Source: Prochilodus magdalenae (lineage: Eukaryota > Chordata > Actinopteri > Characiformes > Prochilodontidae). Taken from it: DNA of 64,000 nucleotides. The stretch lies in assembly GCA_024036415.1 (NCBI GenBank), contig JAMWET010000805.1, positions 62,001-126,000 on the forward strand. Reading direction: 5' to 3'. Position numbers and translations under genes: made by a program. The notes under the pieces are model-generated. The model was not told the origin of the DNA, made no database searches, and saw only the letters and a list, made by a program, of their open reading frames with translations. Positions 32,401 through 45,700 of this stretch are shown here, piece after piece; positions within the stretch are counted from its first letter, which is position 1, and each line of letters begins with the position of its first letter.

Positions 32401-35400
32401 TAACACTACTGTGTCCCATTGTGTGTTGAGGCTTAATGCACTGATGAGGCGATTGTACTTAAGGTGATTATAGATGTAATAACCGTGATTATACATAAGA
32501 TGATTATAGATGTAGTAACTGCAATGGAATGTGTGTGATTGAATGGACTCTTCTGTCTTTATTGTCTGTAGAACATGCATCATATACAGTACATTTTAAA
32601 TGTTTGGTAAAGCCATATACAGAAATTAGAACGCAAACGAGCATCTGAGGGTCTGATTGTCTTTGTCTGCTCGGTGAGATACAACACTGTGCAAATTGTA
32701 GAGACCATTACCTAATTTCCAGGGACAACGGCTATTAATTACAAGTTATTCGTTTTTAGGAGATGTATCTGGGAAGTATAGATATAATCTTAAGGAACGA
32801 GTAAAAGACAGTGAATTTCCAAAACTGGAGTTTAAAATAGATTAAAAACTACAGAGAAAACCTTGCAGCCGTATAAGACCAGGTAGAGAGCCAAACACAT
32901 CAGATAAACGTCACTTAAAGCTATCATCTTTGAGAGAGGAGCATTTCAAGCCTCCCTCTTTCTTCCAATCTGAAAAACATTAACGGGTAAGACATATGCT
33001 GAGAAGACAGCCCAATGCTGCAGGTCTGAAAGGATGTGTAGACATCAGGAACCCAAAAAAGGGCTTCAGCGTCACTGAATGTGTTTGGGATTACTTGGGT
33101 AATGAGAAACCGAAAGAGCAACCAGCTTCTGAGACTGAACTTTAGAGGCTCTATGTTAAATCCGTTTTTCTGCTTTTTTATTTCAAAACAATGAAAAGAG
33201 TAACTTTTATAGTTAGAAACAGTTTTGACTGAAAATTAAAAGACGGGAGGTCTGTAACTTGTAGAGTTAGAGGATTGTGTTCTAAACACAATAGTCACAG
33301 TATTGTTATAAAGGGTCATCAAGTTGGAAAATTGGGTGGATCCCCTTGAGACCTGACAGTCCAGGAGCTGCCCTGCTGTCTCTCACCTGTCTTTTTTCCC
33401 TTGTGTGTACTTGTTTGTCTATACATAATTAACCAAACAATTACAAACGATTGGGGTTGTCACACATTGAGTCATATTTATGACCCCCCAAAAAATCTGA
33501 TCTGCTTCCACAGTAATAATTTTCTCCATTGCATAACTGCCCAAATGAGTTTGTTTCTTTAAAGCATTGTAGCCTGAATGATAATCTTCAGGGAATAATC
33601 CAGTACTCCAGTTTGGAATATGTAGCATGTATTTATTCATATATAGCATGCAGTTCATTTAAGGCAGTAGCGTGTGGGTAAGTGTTGATGCAACTGGTCA
33701 TTGGTTTCTGCTATAGGTGTCTCACACTTGAACACATATCTCTTATTTTAGTGGTAATGGTGATGTAGGACATGGAAAAAAAAAAAATAAATAAAAAATA
33801 AATAAAAAAAAACCTTGTGTAATTCCTTTAAGATGTAGTCAGTAGACAGTGTAGACTGTGCTTTTTTAAAACCCCTCCGAGCAGACATATCCAAGCTCTC
33901 ACTAAAAGCAGCCAAATGCATTTCAGTTCCCCAGACACTACATTAGGTAATTCCAGGCACACATTCTCATTCTACATTTTTTTTTCTTCTTCTTTATTTG
34001 TGGTTTTATAGTGGGAAACAGCGCAAGCCTGCTTGGTGTGATCGGATTTTGTGGCGAGTTAAGCCTGGGCCGCCTCCACCTGAGGATATTTTCGAAGAGG
34101 ATGATGATGATGCAGCCAAAGAGAAAAAGAAGCTGCTGCTGGAGGACCTAATGGAGAAGTATCCAATGAAAGTGGTGCAGGACAGTTACACCAGCAACAT
34201 GGAGTATGGCATCAGTGACCATAAGCCTGTCATTGGCATCTTCAGACTGGAGGTAATTCTTGTCTTCTAGCTTGTCTTGACTTCATCTGTTGAAAAATCG
34301 CATTTGCACGTTGTTAATATCCCGTATCATGCCGCCTTGTCCTTTATTATCCCTAAAGCAGTTGTTTAGCTAAGATGTTCTCAACTCTGCTTATTTTAGT
34401 TTTGCGTTGGAGCTATGAGGCTAGTGTAATAAGTATTGAAAGATTTCAGCACCAAAATAGAATTATGAAATCTGCATGCATGCTTAATCAACTCGCATGC
34501 TTGCCTCAAACTGCGTTGAGATGTTAAAGGTTAATTCTATTTCAGCATCGTTAAACTGTTTGTGAATATATATATATTAATGAGAGGTTTAATGTGAAGT
34601 GAGTCCTTGTAGAAACACCAGTTTACTAAATTCTTTGTGGTGCTGTATAGCCTACAGGGCAAACATTGCCATTTTAGTTGCTGTCCCAAAGGATCTGTAA
34701 ACCTAGATCTGATTTCTTTGTACATGTAATTTTAATAATTATAAAATAGCAGTAAGCCTAATTTTTTCTTTTTTTCTTTTTTCAATACCTTGCACGTACC
34801 CCTACAGCAGAAATGGATAAAATATGCCAAAACTTTTTCATAGTACTGTTGTAAAACATACGTGAGGGATACTAACTGCTTCAGAGCTCAACCACTGTGG
34901 ATAATTTTGAATGACAGCATTATCTGATTTATTTTTTTTCCATTTTTTTTATTTGAAAGGTGTGAAGGTTTGGTAGAATTCTTCTATAATCTTAGTTTAA
35001 TCATATAATCAGTATAATCATAGTTTTGCTTATCTTATCTTTTTATTCTTATCTATATGTAAAGAAGCCAAATAACTCTCAAATCTAAACAAATTGAAAG
35101 GAAAAGATAAAAACAAATCCAAAGCTAAAATTAAATGTTTTGGTTGATATGGTTCTCAAGTACAAGTGTACACGTTATCTGGCTACTTTTGCCATGTTTA
35201 GTTGTTTCTTGGCCTGTGCCCTGAAAACACATTTACAGAGGCCACTGTATACTTAGTCGAGGTCAGGTTGGCTGCTTCTACTGTGTTAGCTATGTGACCT
35301 ACATTAAGCTTGTAAATTAGAGTGTTTATATGACCTGTTCTTTTAATTTAGTCCTTTAATTGACCTAGTTTTCAAACCTGTTATCATTAAGCCCTGAAGT

Positions 35401-36466
35401 CGTATGTAATGACCTGTATTATGGTAGCATGAACTCCTGTGTTTGCCCTGTTTAGCTGAGGAAGATGTACAACATTCCACTGGTGCGTCTGTCTGCTGAA
35501 GGGGACTGGAGTGCAGATTTAGATGCCATGGTGACTTACAGTCCCTTGCAGCCCTTCCCGTCCAGTGCCTGGGATTGGATTGGCCTTTATAAGGTCAGGC
35601 TTTGTGGCAGCACTTTGTGGTAGTAATCTCAGTAAAAGGGGGTAAAAGTGATGAGTGACTTTGAGGAATTTGGAGATTGACAGAAGATCTCTCCCCAGGT
35701 TGGATTCAAAAACACCCGTGACTACATTACCTACACCTGGGTAAAGGACGACCAGGTGGCCTTCAACGATGAGGTTGCACAGGTAACCTCACTGCTCCAT
35801 TATCATTCTCCCACTTGCAGATGATGATACTTTAAGATCTTGTCTGACTTTTATTTCTTCCTGTACTTTAGGTTTATGTAAGCAAAGAGGAGATTCCAGT
35901 TATAGGGGCAGAATGTGTGCTGTGCTACTACAGTAGTACCCTGCAGTGCATTGTGGGTATTAGCGAGCCTTTTAAAGTAAGTATTGTAACACACATATGC
36001 TTGAATATGAATTCACAGCATGAATAAATTAAGATTGGTGTACTTTTAAAGGAGCCATATGTAACATTTTTAGTTGTTTAAAAAATTAACTAAAGTTCTC
36101 AGCAGAATGTGAAGAAATGTTTAGCAACAAACAATAGAAGTGATATAAATAGAAGCAAAACAGAAGTTATCAAGAGCTGAAGTGTAATGCTGAACCTCAT
36201 ATATGGAAATTAAGACATCAAGAGGGAGGCATTGTGGGTTTTTTTTCTTGATGTTGTTCCGCCTACAGGTTCCAGTCCAACAGGTTGCATCATCTTCCAC
36301 ATTGCTTCTTTAATACTGGAACTAAGTGTGCACTTTAATTATGTGTCCTGTTATTTTACATGCATGTATGTTATGTCTGTTTCAGGTGCATGAGTCCAGA
36401 GCAGCCATTGAAGAAGGGTTATTGCCTGAGAATATTAATGGACTGGACCAGGCAGTAGCCCGTTAA
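26415..36466 (+). CDS. inpp5k: Inositol polyphosphate 5-phosphatase K (SKIP type), complete, 481 aa
   Basis: It removes the 5-phosphate from PI(4,5)P2 and PI(3,4,5)P3 and acts at the ER and membrane ruffles in mammals. Twelve coding exons: 26415-26482, 29470-29574, 30224-30332, 30592-30708, 30947-31122, 31223-31334, 31459-31568, 34012-34252, 35456-35593, 35699-35782, 35872-35976 and 36386-36466. All are GT-AG and phases agree, giving 1446 nt. Catalytic motifs: HMVTWNV (25-31), [25 protein letters not shown] (195-206), [10 protein letters not shown] (271-280) and SDHKPV (334-339). The C-terminal part ([14 protein letters not shown], then VLCYYSS) is the SKICH domain. An acidic run, [13 protein letters not shown], interrupts the region between the last two motifs. 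The domain layout fits INPP5K rather than the larger INPP5J or OCRL. Confidence 0.95.
28313..28615 (+). CDS. inpp5k: Candidate alternative exon of inpp5k (101 codons, or alternative first exon)
   Basis: An open segment between coding exons 1 and 2 of inpp5k. Its donor (TTCAG, then GTTGTT) has the same phase as exon 1, so it can splice to 29470. With the acceptor CTTCAG at 28307-28312 it is 303 nt long, exactly 101 codons, in frame and free of stops. Used instead as a first exon, ATG at 28374 gives 80 codons and a 539-residue protein. The translated part is Ser/Thr-rich ([18 protein letters not shown]), then probably helical ([19 protein letters not shown]). I recognise no domain. Confidence 0.55.
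32158..32184 (+). CDS. inpp5k: Candidate 27-nt microexon of inpp5k
   Basis: Flanked by a pyrimidine-rich acceptor (TTCTTTCTTGCCCTTGCAG) and a strong donor (GTAAGC). At 27 nt it keeps the frame between exons ending 31568 and starting 34012. It would add RVQKAWFGL just before [14 protein letters not shown], a catalytic motif. Inclusion is inferred from splice signals and length only. Confidence 0.45.
   Translation, partial: GTEGLVWS
32680..33250. repeat. Degenerate DNA transposon relic, family X copy 1
   Basis: It contains TGAATGTGTTTGGGATTACTTGG and GCAACCAGCTTCTGAGACTG, the opposite-strand form of text in the copy at 41755-42620. The phrase with GTGTTTGGGATTA next to an ACCAACTTCTTGA-like part suggests an old Tc1/mariner-type transposase end. 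It lies in the intron before inpp5k exon 8. Confidence 0.45.
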
Positions 36467-37402
36467 GACCACATGGTTTACCATTTTATTCAGATGCACA
36501 CTCGGTGTGGGACACTCTTTGATTATTTCTTGCTTCAGAAATTTCTTCAGCATCTGGAGGCCTTTAAGCAAGTGCAATTCTATCACAACCCTGCATAGAG
36601 TGTTTTATTGATTCTCTTGATTCCTTTATAGTTTTTTTTTTTTTTGGTTTAATTTCTGTTACTATATTTTTTAACACTGATATTTTGGTGTTTTAATTGT
36701 AAATTTCTGTTTTTAAAACTCCTCTAAGCAGAGTCAACAAACTGCCAAAGAAGGTTATTCCTTTCCTGTGGACTAGTCCATTTCTGCTTACACTAAGGGG
36801 TTTATTGCATTTCAGTGCTAGCCTTACAGACACAGTAATTTTGGGAAATGTTTTATGCCAGTTTTAGCTACTTTTTACAGGTTCTCTCCCCCCCTCCACC
36901 CCCCACCCTACCACATCCACATGATCTCCATTATATTAATATACCGTAATCATTCTCATCAGTGTTGTTGTTGCTAGGTCATTCCATTTCATTTAAACCA
37001 GATTTGTTATAAAGAAGTACTGTGTAGGACATATCGGTTGTGGAATGTATTAGAAAGAGGTAAGAATTTGCACTGATTCTTTAAATGTGTGTAGAGTTTG
37101 TGTGAATAATTTATCTACGTAAGTGATATAAATTGTATGTGATATCAGATAAGAACAGATGCATTGATTTATTTAGTTTTGACTTCTTGTTCTTAAAATG
37201 GACTTCCACCAGTGGGTCTAAATTTCTGTGTAATTCCGCAGGTGAGATGTAAACAAAGTCATTCAATTTTCTGATGTAAAATGCTTCGTTTGTAGAAAAA
37301 CTTACTTTTGACTTGATTTCTTTATAGGGGTGGTGATAGGAACCTGGGGTCACCATGTATATACACGAATATTTTATATTTACTAATTAAAAAAAATATA
37401 TT

Positions 37403-37489
<87 letters not shown>

Positions 37490-38143
37490 CATTTTATTAA
37501 CAATCAAAACCACCAACAAACCTACACATGCCTTCTGTTCTTATATATAATGCTGATGATGGAAAAGTAGTACTCACTGTGGGGGAGGGGTGGATTTCTT
37601 TATGGACCATTATGCCTTACAACACCCTTAATGTATCCCTCCACCTTGACTGAATTATAAAATGGAGGAAGGTATATTCTACACCATATTATTATCAGAA
37701 AACTGCTGGGAAACCTCTCTATTCCCTGTAATAACTTTCTGTCAAGGGTGCTTGTGGAGGTGGACGTCTGGTTTCCATCACCACTCTGTGAACAAGTTTG
37801 GCTCTGTAGGTTTCTTGACAACAAAGCATTTCGCACCAAACCACTCCAAATAACCTCCTCACCATTTAATTATGCAGAAAGTTTGTGAAATTGGTGGAGA
37901 GTTCCCCTTTTAACTGTATGAGGTATGGTCTTAATCTGAAGAATATCCTGATATACTATGGGTAATAACAGATATGATGTTTTATTTATGTTTACCGTGT
38001 ATTGTTATTTAAATATAGAGCACACAGATTTATTGACACTTCACTGTATTTATACTTGTGTTGCACAAAAGATGTAAATCATTAGTCCATGTTTAAACCA
38101 GTAACTGATGTTTATAAGTGCAAAGAAAGTTCATTTAAATAAA
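36467..38143 (+). other. inpp5k 3' UTR and polyadenylation signal
   Basis: No other gene follows the stop. The first well-placed AATAAA after a long AT-rich stretch is at 38138-38143, implying a 3' UTR of about 1.7 kb that would include a TA microsatellite. Earlier cleavage cannot be excluded. Confidence 0.45.
37396..37487. repeat. (TA)n microsatellite
   Basis: About 45 uninterrupted TA units. Confidence 0.97.
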
Positions 38144-38268
38144 ACTATTATTTTGGTATAAACCTAATTTGTATTTCTACGGTGTAAAGTTTATTGTTAA
38201 TGGGCATCAACTTGGTAGAAATGAGTATTTTCTCCAAGCTCCGCCCCCAGCTTGGCACTGACAGTGAT

Positions 38269-38282
38269 GTTGCTGTAGCAAC
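38269..38282. promoter_or_regulatory. X-box-like RFX binding site upstream of tekt1
   Basis: GTTGCTGTAGCAAC, a 14-nt palindrome-like site matching both half-sites of the RFX X-box (GTTGCC-like and GGCAAC-like). It lies about 90 nt before a probable non-coding exon end (AATCTGACAG, then GTAAGG at 38373). RFX factors drive ciliary genes, and tektin-1 is a ciliary protein. Confidence 0.7.
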
Positions 38283-38491
38283 AGTTTGTTTACGTCCCGT
38301 CGCAAGGCTGCAGTTGCTGCTGCACTCTAGAAGCGCACAGTTTTCTTCGTTTACAGCCATAAAATCTGACAGGTAAGGCTCAAAATCACAACTATGGTCT
38401 TAATAATCCATGTTTAGGTCTTTTGTATTCGTTGTAGAGGCTACGAGGCAAAATTGGCTCCCTTTTTTCGGCTGCTCGTTTGAATTTTCCC

Positions 38492-38540
38492 GTTCCACCT
38501 TAAATGGTGCAACAGTTACATTCAGGCCCACAGTGGCTTG
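38492..38540. repeat. MITE family 2, single terminus
   Basis: GTTCCACCTTAAATGGTGCA is the family's left end. I see no matching right end nearby, so it is a truncated copy. Confidence 0.5.
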
Positions 38541-39738
38541 TGACTGCTGATGCGCCTGCTGGAAATTTAAGAAAACATTTTTGATATACTATTTGAGAAA
38601 AATGGGAAATTGTAAAAAATAGTTCATGCTTATTAAAGACATCACAAGATTCAAGAATATAGATTTTATGTATTGTTTATAGTATTTATGTATCTTTGTG
38701 TCAAGGCTCGTCAGAGAGGAAGCATCTCAAGGCAAGAGCAGGTAAGTCTACATCTGGTCATCATACTCTACGAGTTTATTAATAAATGAGTTTATCTGGC
38801 AGCACGTAACTTGTATATTTGTCACTGGTGTTATGTGTAATAGGGGCTGGGTAATCTAAATGTTGTCAAAATAATGCCATATATCATGTATATGTACTTT
38901 AATTTTGAATAAGTGCTTGAGGTCACCAACAGGTCTGCCAATTTATCTCCAAGTATCTCCCATTTTAACCAGTATGTCACTGGTGTCATGGTCACTGGTG
39001 TTACATCATGTTCATATAACACCAGTGACTAATGTTTATATCATGAATCCTTAGATTGGGAACATCAATATTCATCAATATTGACATGATAATTCAGTTT
39101 CTTTTATAAATGGCCTCATTAAACTTAAATTAAAAATAAATTAATTTATAATGAAATACAGTGAAACCAATGACAATTAAAAAAAAACTTTACATGAAAT
39201 ATGTATTAAAACATGTTTGCAATTAAGCTCTCTATTTTGCATATGTATCTACCTGAATTCCCACACCCAGTGAAGAATGGCCCAACAGAATTGAGTACCA
39301 GCCCCTGGGCAACATGTGAAAAGGGAAGGGGAAAAAAAAAAGATTGAATAGCTAAAAAGAAACCACTTGATGACAGTAATTATCATATTACAGATATATT
39401 CACATATTTTGCCTTATCTGTCAAATGTATCACCAAAATATTAAACCTGAAAAGCTATCCTATTTTAAAATAATGATATCCAAGTACAGATCATATATTA
39501 CCCTATCTGAGTTGCCAGATATGTCTCAAATGTAAGTATTATTCATAATTCACATATTTTGTTAGGCCATACACAAAATGTGCCTGAGCCTTTTTGATTT
39601 ATGAGCCCCCTTTTACCCCCTTCTATTTTATATCTATTTACAAATATAACGAATAAGGAATTAAAATCTTTAATTAAATAAGTGTTATGGACTCCTTTAA
39701 AACCAAACCTCCGTTCGTCCTTCGTGTTTCACAGTGCA
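38541..39738 (+). other. tekt1 5' intron region
   Basis: Mostly AT-rich sequence. A short segment ending GGCAAGAGCAG at 38741, followed by GTAAGT, could be a second non-coding exon. Nothing else supported. Confidence 0.35.
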
Positions 39739-42700
39739 ATGTCTCGAGTGATGGAGCCACCTCAGAAGTTCCTGCATTCTGAGTGGAAGCATGCAAACCG
39801 GGTGCATTTTGGGAGCGCAGAGGCTGAGCGGGCGCGCTCAGAGCGACTCAGCGCGGAATGCAGGAGACTGATAGAGGAGAGTGAGAGGTCTGCAAAACGC
39901 ATGCAGCAGGATGCCAACAAGAGGCTGGGTAACTGCATTCCTGGATTACAAGTTCAACCAAAATGGTTTTAGTAGTAGGGCAACTGTTTAAACTACAGAC
40001 AGATTATTTTTAGTTTACCACAGCGACTGTAGTTGCTTTATTCATATGCTGAACATGCTTTAGTGTTTTGCTGGAGGTTTTCTTTTCAGTACTCATTGCC
40101 GATTTCAAAGCCCTGTCCCTGTTTCGGGTGGCTTGTTCCTGGCTGGAGCTCCTCTGGTTTTTAACTGTGTATTAAAACACACTTGTTATGGCCAACAGGG
40201 GGACCTCTGCTAACTACTAACCAGTTTTAACAATAGCTTACGTAGCTTTAGAGAATGAAGCTGGCAAGTGTCAAGTGAAACATAACCATGAGCATATTTT
40301 CAAGACCTGAGGTAATTTCCCATGAGGTAGCTTTCGCCCCATTACATGGCAAAGATTTGCCAACTACTGCAGAAATAGGAAATTACACTGGCACACAAAA
40401 TAACCAGTTACCAGAGTGCCATTTGGCATGACGTATAGAAGGAGGCAATCTTGAGTCATGACATAAACAGTCCCTCTGGAAACACAGTAATAAGCGATGG
40501 GCAGAGCATCTGTAGTTGAGACTACTGAACTACTAACCTGGAACAACAAAACTTGGATCCACATCGGCGCAGCACAAAACACACAGAAGTGTGGATAGCC
40601 AGTCCGACTGGCATAATCCTGACAGCGTGGTGTTAATGTATCATGATTCAATCTCATGTACGTTGCTCAGAGTAACCGAACATTGATCTCGCCCAAATTT
40701 CCTCTGGCAGCAGTGTCGTGGTCTCTCACTGAATACAAAGCATTGGGCATTTTAATTATTATATTGACCGTCAAAATGTCCCAACATACCTGATTTTCAT
40801 TTCATAGACCTACTCACTTTAACTTTGATCGGAAGTCTGAGATGATAAGGTACTCCTCTTTCCAAGTAGGTGGGTGGACATAAGGAATATCCAAACTGGG
40901 GGAAGAAAAACAGCTTGGTTTATAAGTAGGCCGTCACAATCATGTCCCCCCCACCAAATAAACTCACCTTTGTGTCTTCTGTTATTCTTTCCTTCAGAGC
41001 ACAGACTTACCGACATAAAGTTCTGGAGGCAAGAGCTGGACCAGAAACTGCAGGAGGTGGTGCAGGAGATTGAAGTGCTCATCACCTTTAAGAACAGAGT
41101 AGAGAGAGCCCTGGAGAGCTGCGCAGAACCTCTTAAAGCCACTCTAGACTGTCTGGATGAGAGGTGAGAGACAAATGCTCGTCACCGACGAGGCTTATTT
41201 GACAGTCGAGAGGTCAGAACTTGGTTCATACACCAATTCAGGACCATCAGACAAAACTCACTATTCAGATAAAGCCTTACCAGAAGTCTACGTTATCATC
41301 TGATTTCGGGCTCAGACAGAAGCGGGTGGCGATAGACCTGGTGAATGATGAGGTGGAGAGGGAGCTGCTGAAGGAGAAGGATGTGATAGAGGGGGTGATG
41401 AGCCTCCTCCAGCGCACTCTGGAGCAGATAATTGAGCAGATCAGGTGAGCCAAAGGAGTCAGCTTACATGCACTAGGAACAGTGTTCTTTTAGTATACTG
41501 TTGTGATGGAGTCACACAAGCACAGTCAAGGAGCTGCTGTTATTTATTTCATGCACTGTGGACTGGAATACAAACTAGAAACACCAGAAAGCATAAAAAT
41601 ATTGTTTTGGCAACTGCAATCAATTATTAAATGATACCTTATAATTTTCTTTTGGTAGTATTTATACTAGAATTTCCGTCTTATAGGTTTTATGAACACA
41701 TTTTCAAATATTGGCATTCCTCATTGTTATAGGACCTCAGGTGATCCTTCTAGGTACATATTGTGCTATGCAAAAGTGAGAGACCACCTTTAATTTATTT
41801 AATATCCTGTCAAAACAGCCATTAAGAACTACAAACGCATTTCCAAAAAATAGAATGTACTAAATACAGACATTATAATCGTGAATAATTCTTTATTGTG
41901 TGCTCAGTTGAAAATAGAACAAAAACAAGATTTTGAATCTTTGTAATTAACTTTTTGTTTACTCTTATTCCAAAAATGCTTGCAACCAGAAGGAAGTGTC
42001 GGATTTTAGGGCTATTGGGAAGGAAGATAAAGGTTACCAGGAAGCAAAAATTATGATAAATAAAAATACGTCAGTCTGTTTCAGATGAGTTTCAGAAGTT
42101 GGCTTCATTTCTGGATGTTGTTGATAGTGCTGTGCTGTCTAGGAGATCCAAGGTCATGGCCGTTGTTTTTTGGCCTGTTACCTGTGGAACGTTCCAGGAC
42201 ACATTTCTGATCACTCTACAAGCTTCTCAGTCTTATAAATCAACATTTATTTACACTTTACACAATTTTTTAAAATTTGGTTTGTAAATAAAACATGAAA
42301 AGTGTTCTGTATTTTTTGTGCCCATTCTTAACCTTTTATTACAGCTTTCAGTTTTTCAAGAAGTTGGTTGCATTTTCTTCTTTTCCATATAATCCCAAAC
42401 ACATTTCGAGATGCCGAGTGTTGGACTCTAGTGTGGTCAGTCATTTGTTCTGAGAACACCAGTAGCTTCTTTGTTTGATGTGCCTATTCCCTATTAAGGG
42501 CTTCCTGGCAGCTACATATCCTTTCAGGCCCATAGCGTTGAGTTATCTTCTCACACTGGAAGGATGAACAGAAACACCTGTGGATTTTTTCAGCTCTGAA
42601 ACATAGTGGAGCTTGATTGTCTCATATCTGTTAAGGATAACAGCGTTAAGAAGTGGCTGTCTAATTTTCTAATGTTTAGCACTAGCTTAGTATAAGAATA

Positions 42701-45700
42701 ATTGTATTCATTCATCTGCAACCAACACCAGCTTAATAGTTTTGAAAATGCTGTTTCCGTCAGACAGTAGTAAATATACATTCATTTATGTTAGCCATGT
42801 TTTGCTATTTATGCTTTTTCTCTTTTACTTAATAATGCATAGTATTGCATATCTAATCATAACCCACAACAGGTCGTTATGATGTGCTTCTTCTTTACAG
42901 TTTTCTATGAATATCAGCTTGTCTTAAACGGTTTCATTGTTTCAGACTGAACCGCTCTGCCAAATATTACTTGGAGAAAGATCTGCGGGATAAATTTCAG
43001 GCAGAGCGCATTGATGACTTCTGCTCCATGCTCACCAGCACTCCAGCCAGCGTTGAGGAGCAGACTGGGGTGGCACAGTTCACTGCAGGAGGGTAAAGAC
43101 ATGAACAGATGGAGAATTTGAATCTGCTCAGAAAGCTTGTCCTATAGTGTCTGGTTTGTAGTGACGATGCTTTAGAAGCATGAACTCTGTGACTCTATAT
43201 TAAATCGGCAGTTTCGTCATCCAGCAGATGTCAGGCGTGTACCAGTGAACAGAGAAGTAGGGTGATTTGTGTCTTTTGGCCATGGAACAAACTTTTTTGG
43301 GGGCCTATTGCTATATATATTCCACAGCAGCATAGTGTGAATTTATTATCCCACCCATTCTGTTAATTATGTTACCCGTTCCCATGAAAACAGATGGTTA
43401 AAGTGAACTTGCTGTGCCTACTGGCCTATTATGCTTATCTACCGCTTATGCTTGGCCCCACCAATCAAAAATGTACTGTATCAACTCTAATGTTTAAGGT
43501 TAAGTTTTGGGAATATGATTGGACTTTCATAAACTCTAGGGCCACAGTGACCCCGGAGGAGTGGGAGAGCTTCTCCAACACAAACATCAGCAAGGCAGAG
43601 AAAGAGAGGAATAACTCCCTCTCTCTGAGAGCGCTGGTGGAAAGTCTGCTGGAACAGACGGCTGCGGACATGCGGCGGCAGCACGATGCAACAGGCGCTG
43701 CCTTGGAGCTGCGGATACAGGAGACAAGGACTGCCAAAGCCCAGCTGGAAGACCAACTCAACAAGGTACACACGTGACTCCTGACATTTCACATCTACTC
43801 ATCATCTTGTCAAAGCAAGACAGCCCCCTTGTGTAAGCGCCCTTGCTCCAAATGCACCATTCCACATATATTAAGTGTCCACATTTTGTACTGTAGCTAA
43901 GAGGCTCACATAGAACAAGTATCATATGTCCTATAATGTCATGAACCACATAAGCAGAGCTATTTGAGGTTATCTGATAGCTACAAGTGTTTTAAGTATG
44001 TGTTAAATTTATTTAGGTTTGTTTTGCACCGTGCTACTAGGTGGAATATGGGCTTCCATCACTCACTTGATACATTAACCTCATAGCTCCAGTGCAAAAC
44101 TAAAGAAGCCCACTAAACTTGTATTGGGTTGTCTTTTTAAGTTGCAGATTGTTAGACTATAGATGCAAGCTGTTCCACATGATCCCTAAGCAGTACTGTT
44201 CTACACCCTACATTCATGAGCATGAGATGTTGATCAGTGGAACTGCAGTTGGAACATTTCTTCAGTTGTAATGTCCTACAGTGCAATAATCAGCCTTAAA
44301 GCAAATTATATGTCTTCACGAGACGCGCAATGAGGGATGGTTCAACTATCCTGCAACGTCCTGATTAACCGGTTTCTACTCCCTATGCATTCTGATGTTT
44401 CTGTCTCACAGAACATTTTCACGCCCTATAACTTGGAGTTACCCTGTCTGAATACTCTGTGCAGTTCACTTTTAGGGAACTTTTGGGGCATTTGGAATGC
44501 ACCTTGTTTGATAATCGATTATTGTTTAACTGCTAAGTTTTAAATTGAAAAGCTTTAAATTAAATTGCTTAGTTCAATTGCTAATTTTTTTATTTCGTGG
44601 TATATTAAAATTATATTTGCATATACAGTTTGGCAGTCAGTATAATAAATTAACACCATCTTTATAAAGAGCATGCTTCTTGACATTTTAATACACCCTT
44701 TCTGTTTATTTGCTAAATGTAACATAAAACACGAACTCAACTAAAAACTAAAAAATGTGGAAGCGTGCAATTAACCGAACCAGTGCGTGCAAAAGTGGGA
44801 CAACATATACATTTTTAAAAATTGCACAATTTAATAAGTAGTCTATGTAAAATCATAACAATCTAACAATTATGACTTAATAATTACTTAATTATGTTCA
44901 TACTGTTACAGCCCTTTTGTTTTGTTGTATTATTGTGCTGTTTTATATAAATTCTACTAGCTGTTAAATTTCCTACAGGACCAATAAAGTATCTATCCAT
45001 CATTTATCTATTTAATTAGCATGCAAAATTAACATGAGGACAAAAAGAGCTAAATAACCAATATAAGCATAATATTTTATTATTGTACTGGATTACAGGA
45101 TAGCTAAGTAGTAAAGACCTTATTCTAAATAGTTGTGAAAAAGGCAATAACATGAACATGTTCATGAACGACGCAGATACGTCTAACGTTGGTGGGGGGT
45201 GATGGACAGATGTTACAGATTTGGAGACTTGGCTGAAGAGAGACGGTTTTAGCAGGAACAGCAGGGACTGGGATTGAAACATCTGTCCAGAGCAGACCCC
45301 TACACGTTTAATATTTTAGTTTCCTGTAGAAAGAGTTCAACTTATTCAAAATCAACCAAACATGGAACTTGACTAGACGTGTTCAGACTTTTACATATGA
45401 CTGTATTCTGAATTAGGCAAACAACAAACAGTATCTTCCCTCTTCCTTCTGTCCCTTCAAGTTGCTGGTGGAGATAGCAAACCAGGAACAGAATGTGGAT
45501 TCTCTGAAAGTGGCCATCGCTGATAAAGAAGATCCATTGAAGGTGGCTAAGACGCGACTGTTGGCACGCAGCCAGCGGCCCAGCGTTGAACTCTGCTATG
45601 ACTCTGTGCACACCCGCCTGCTGTCTGAAGTGCAGGAGCTCACAGGCCACATCTCGAGGTAAATGAGGCACAGCTAGGCACTGAGGTTTCACGTGGTAAT

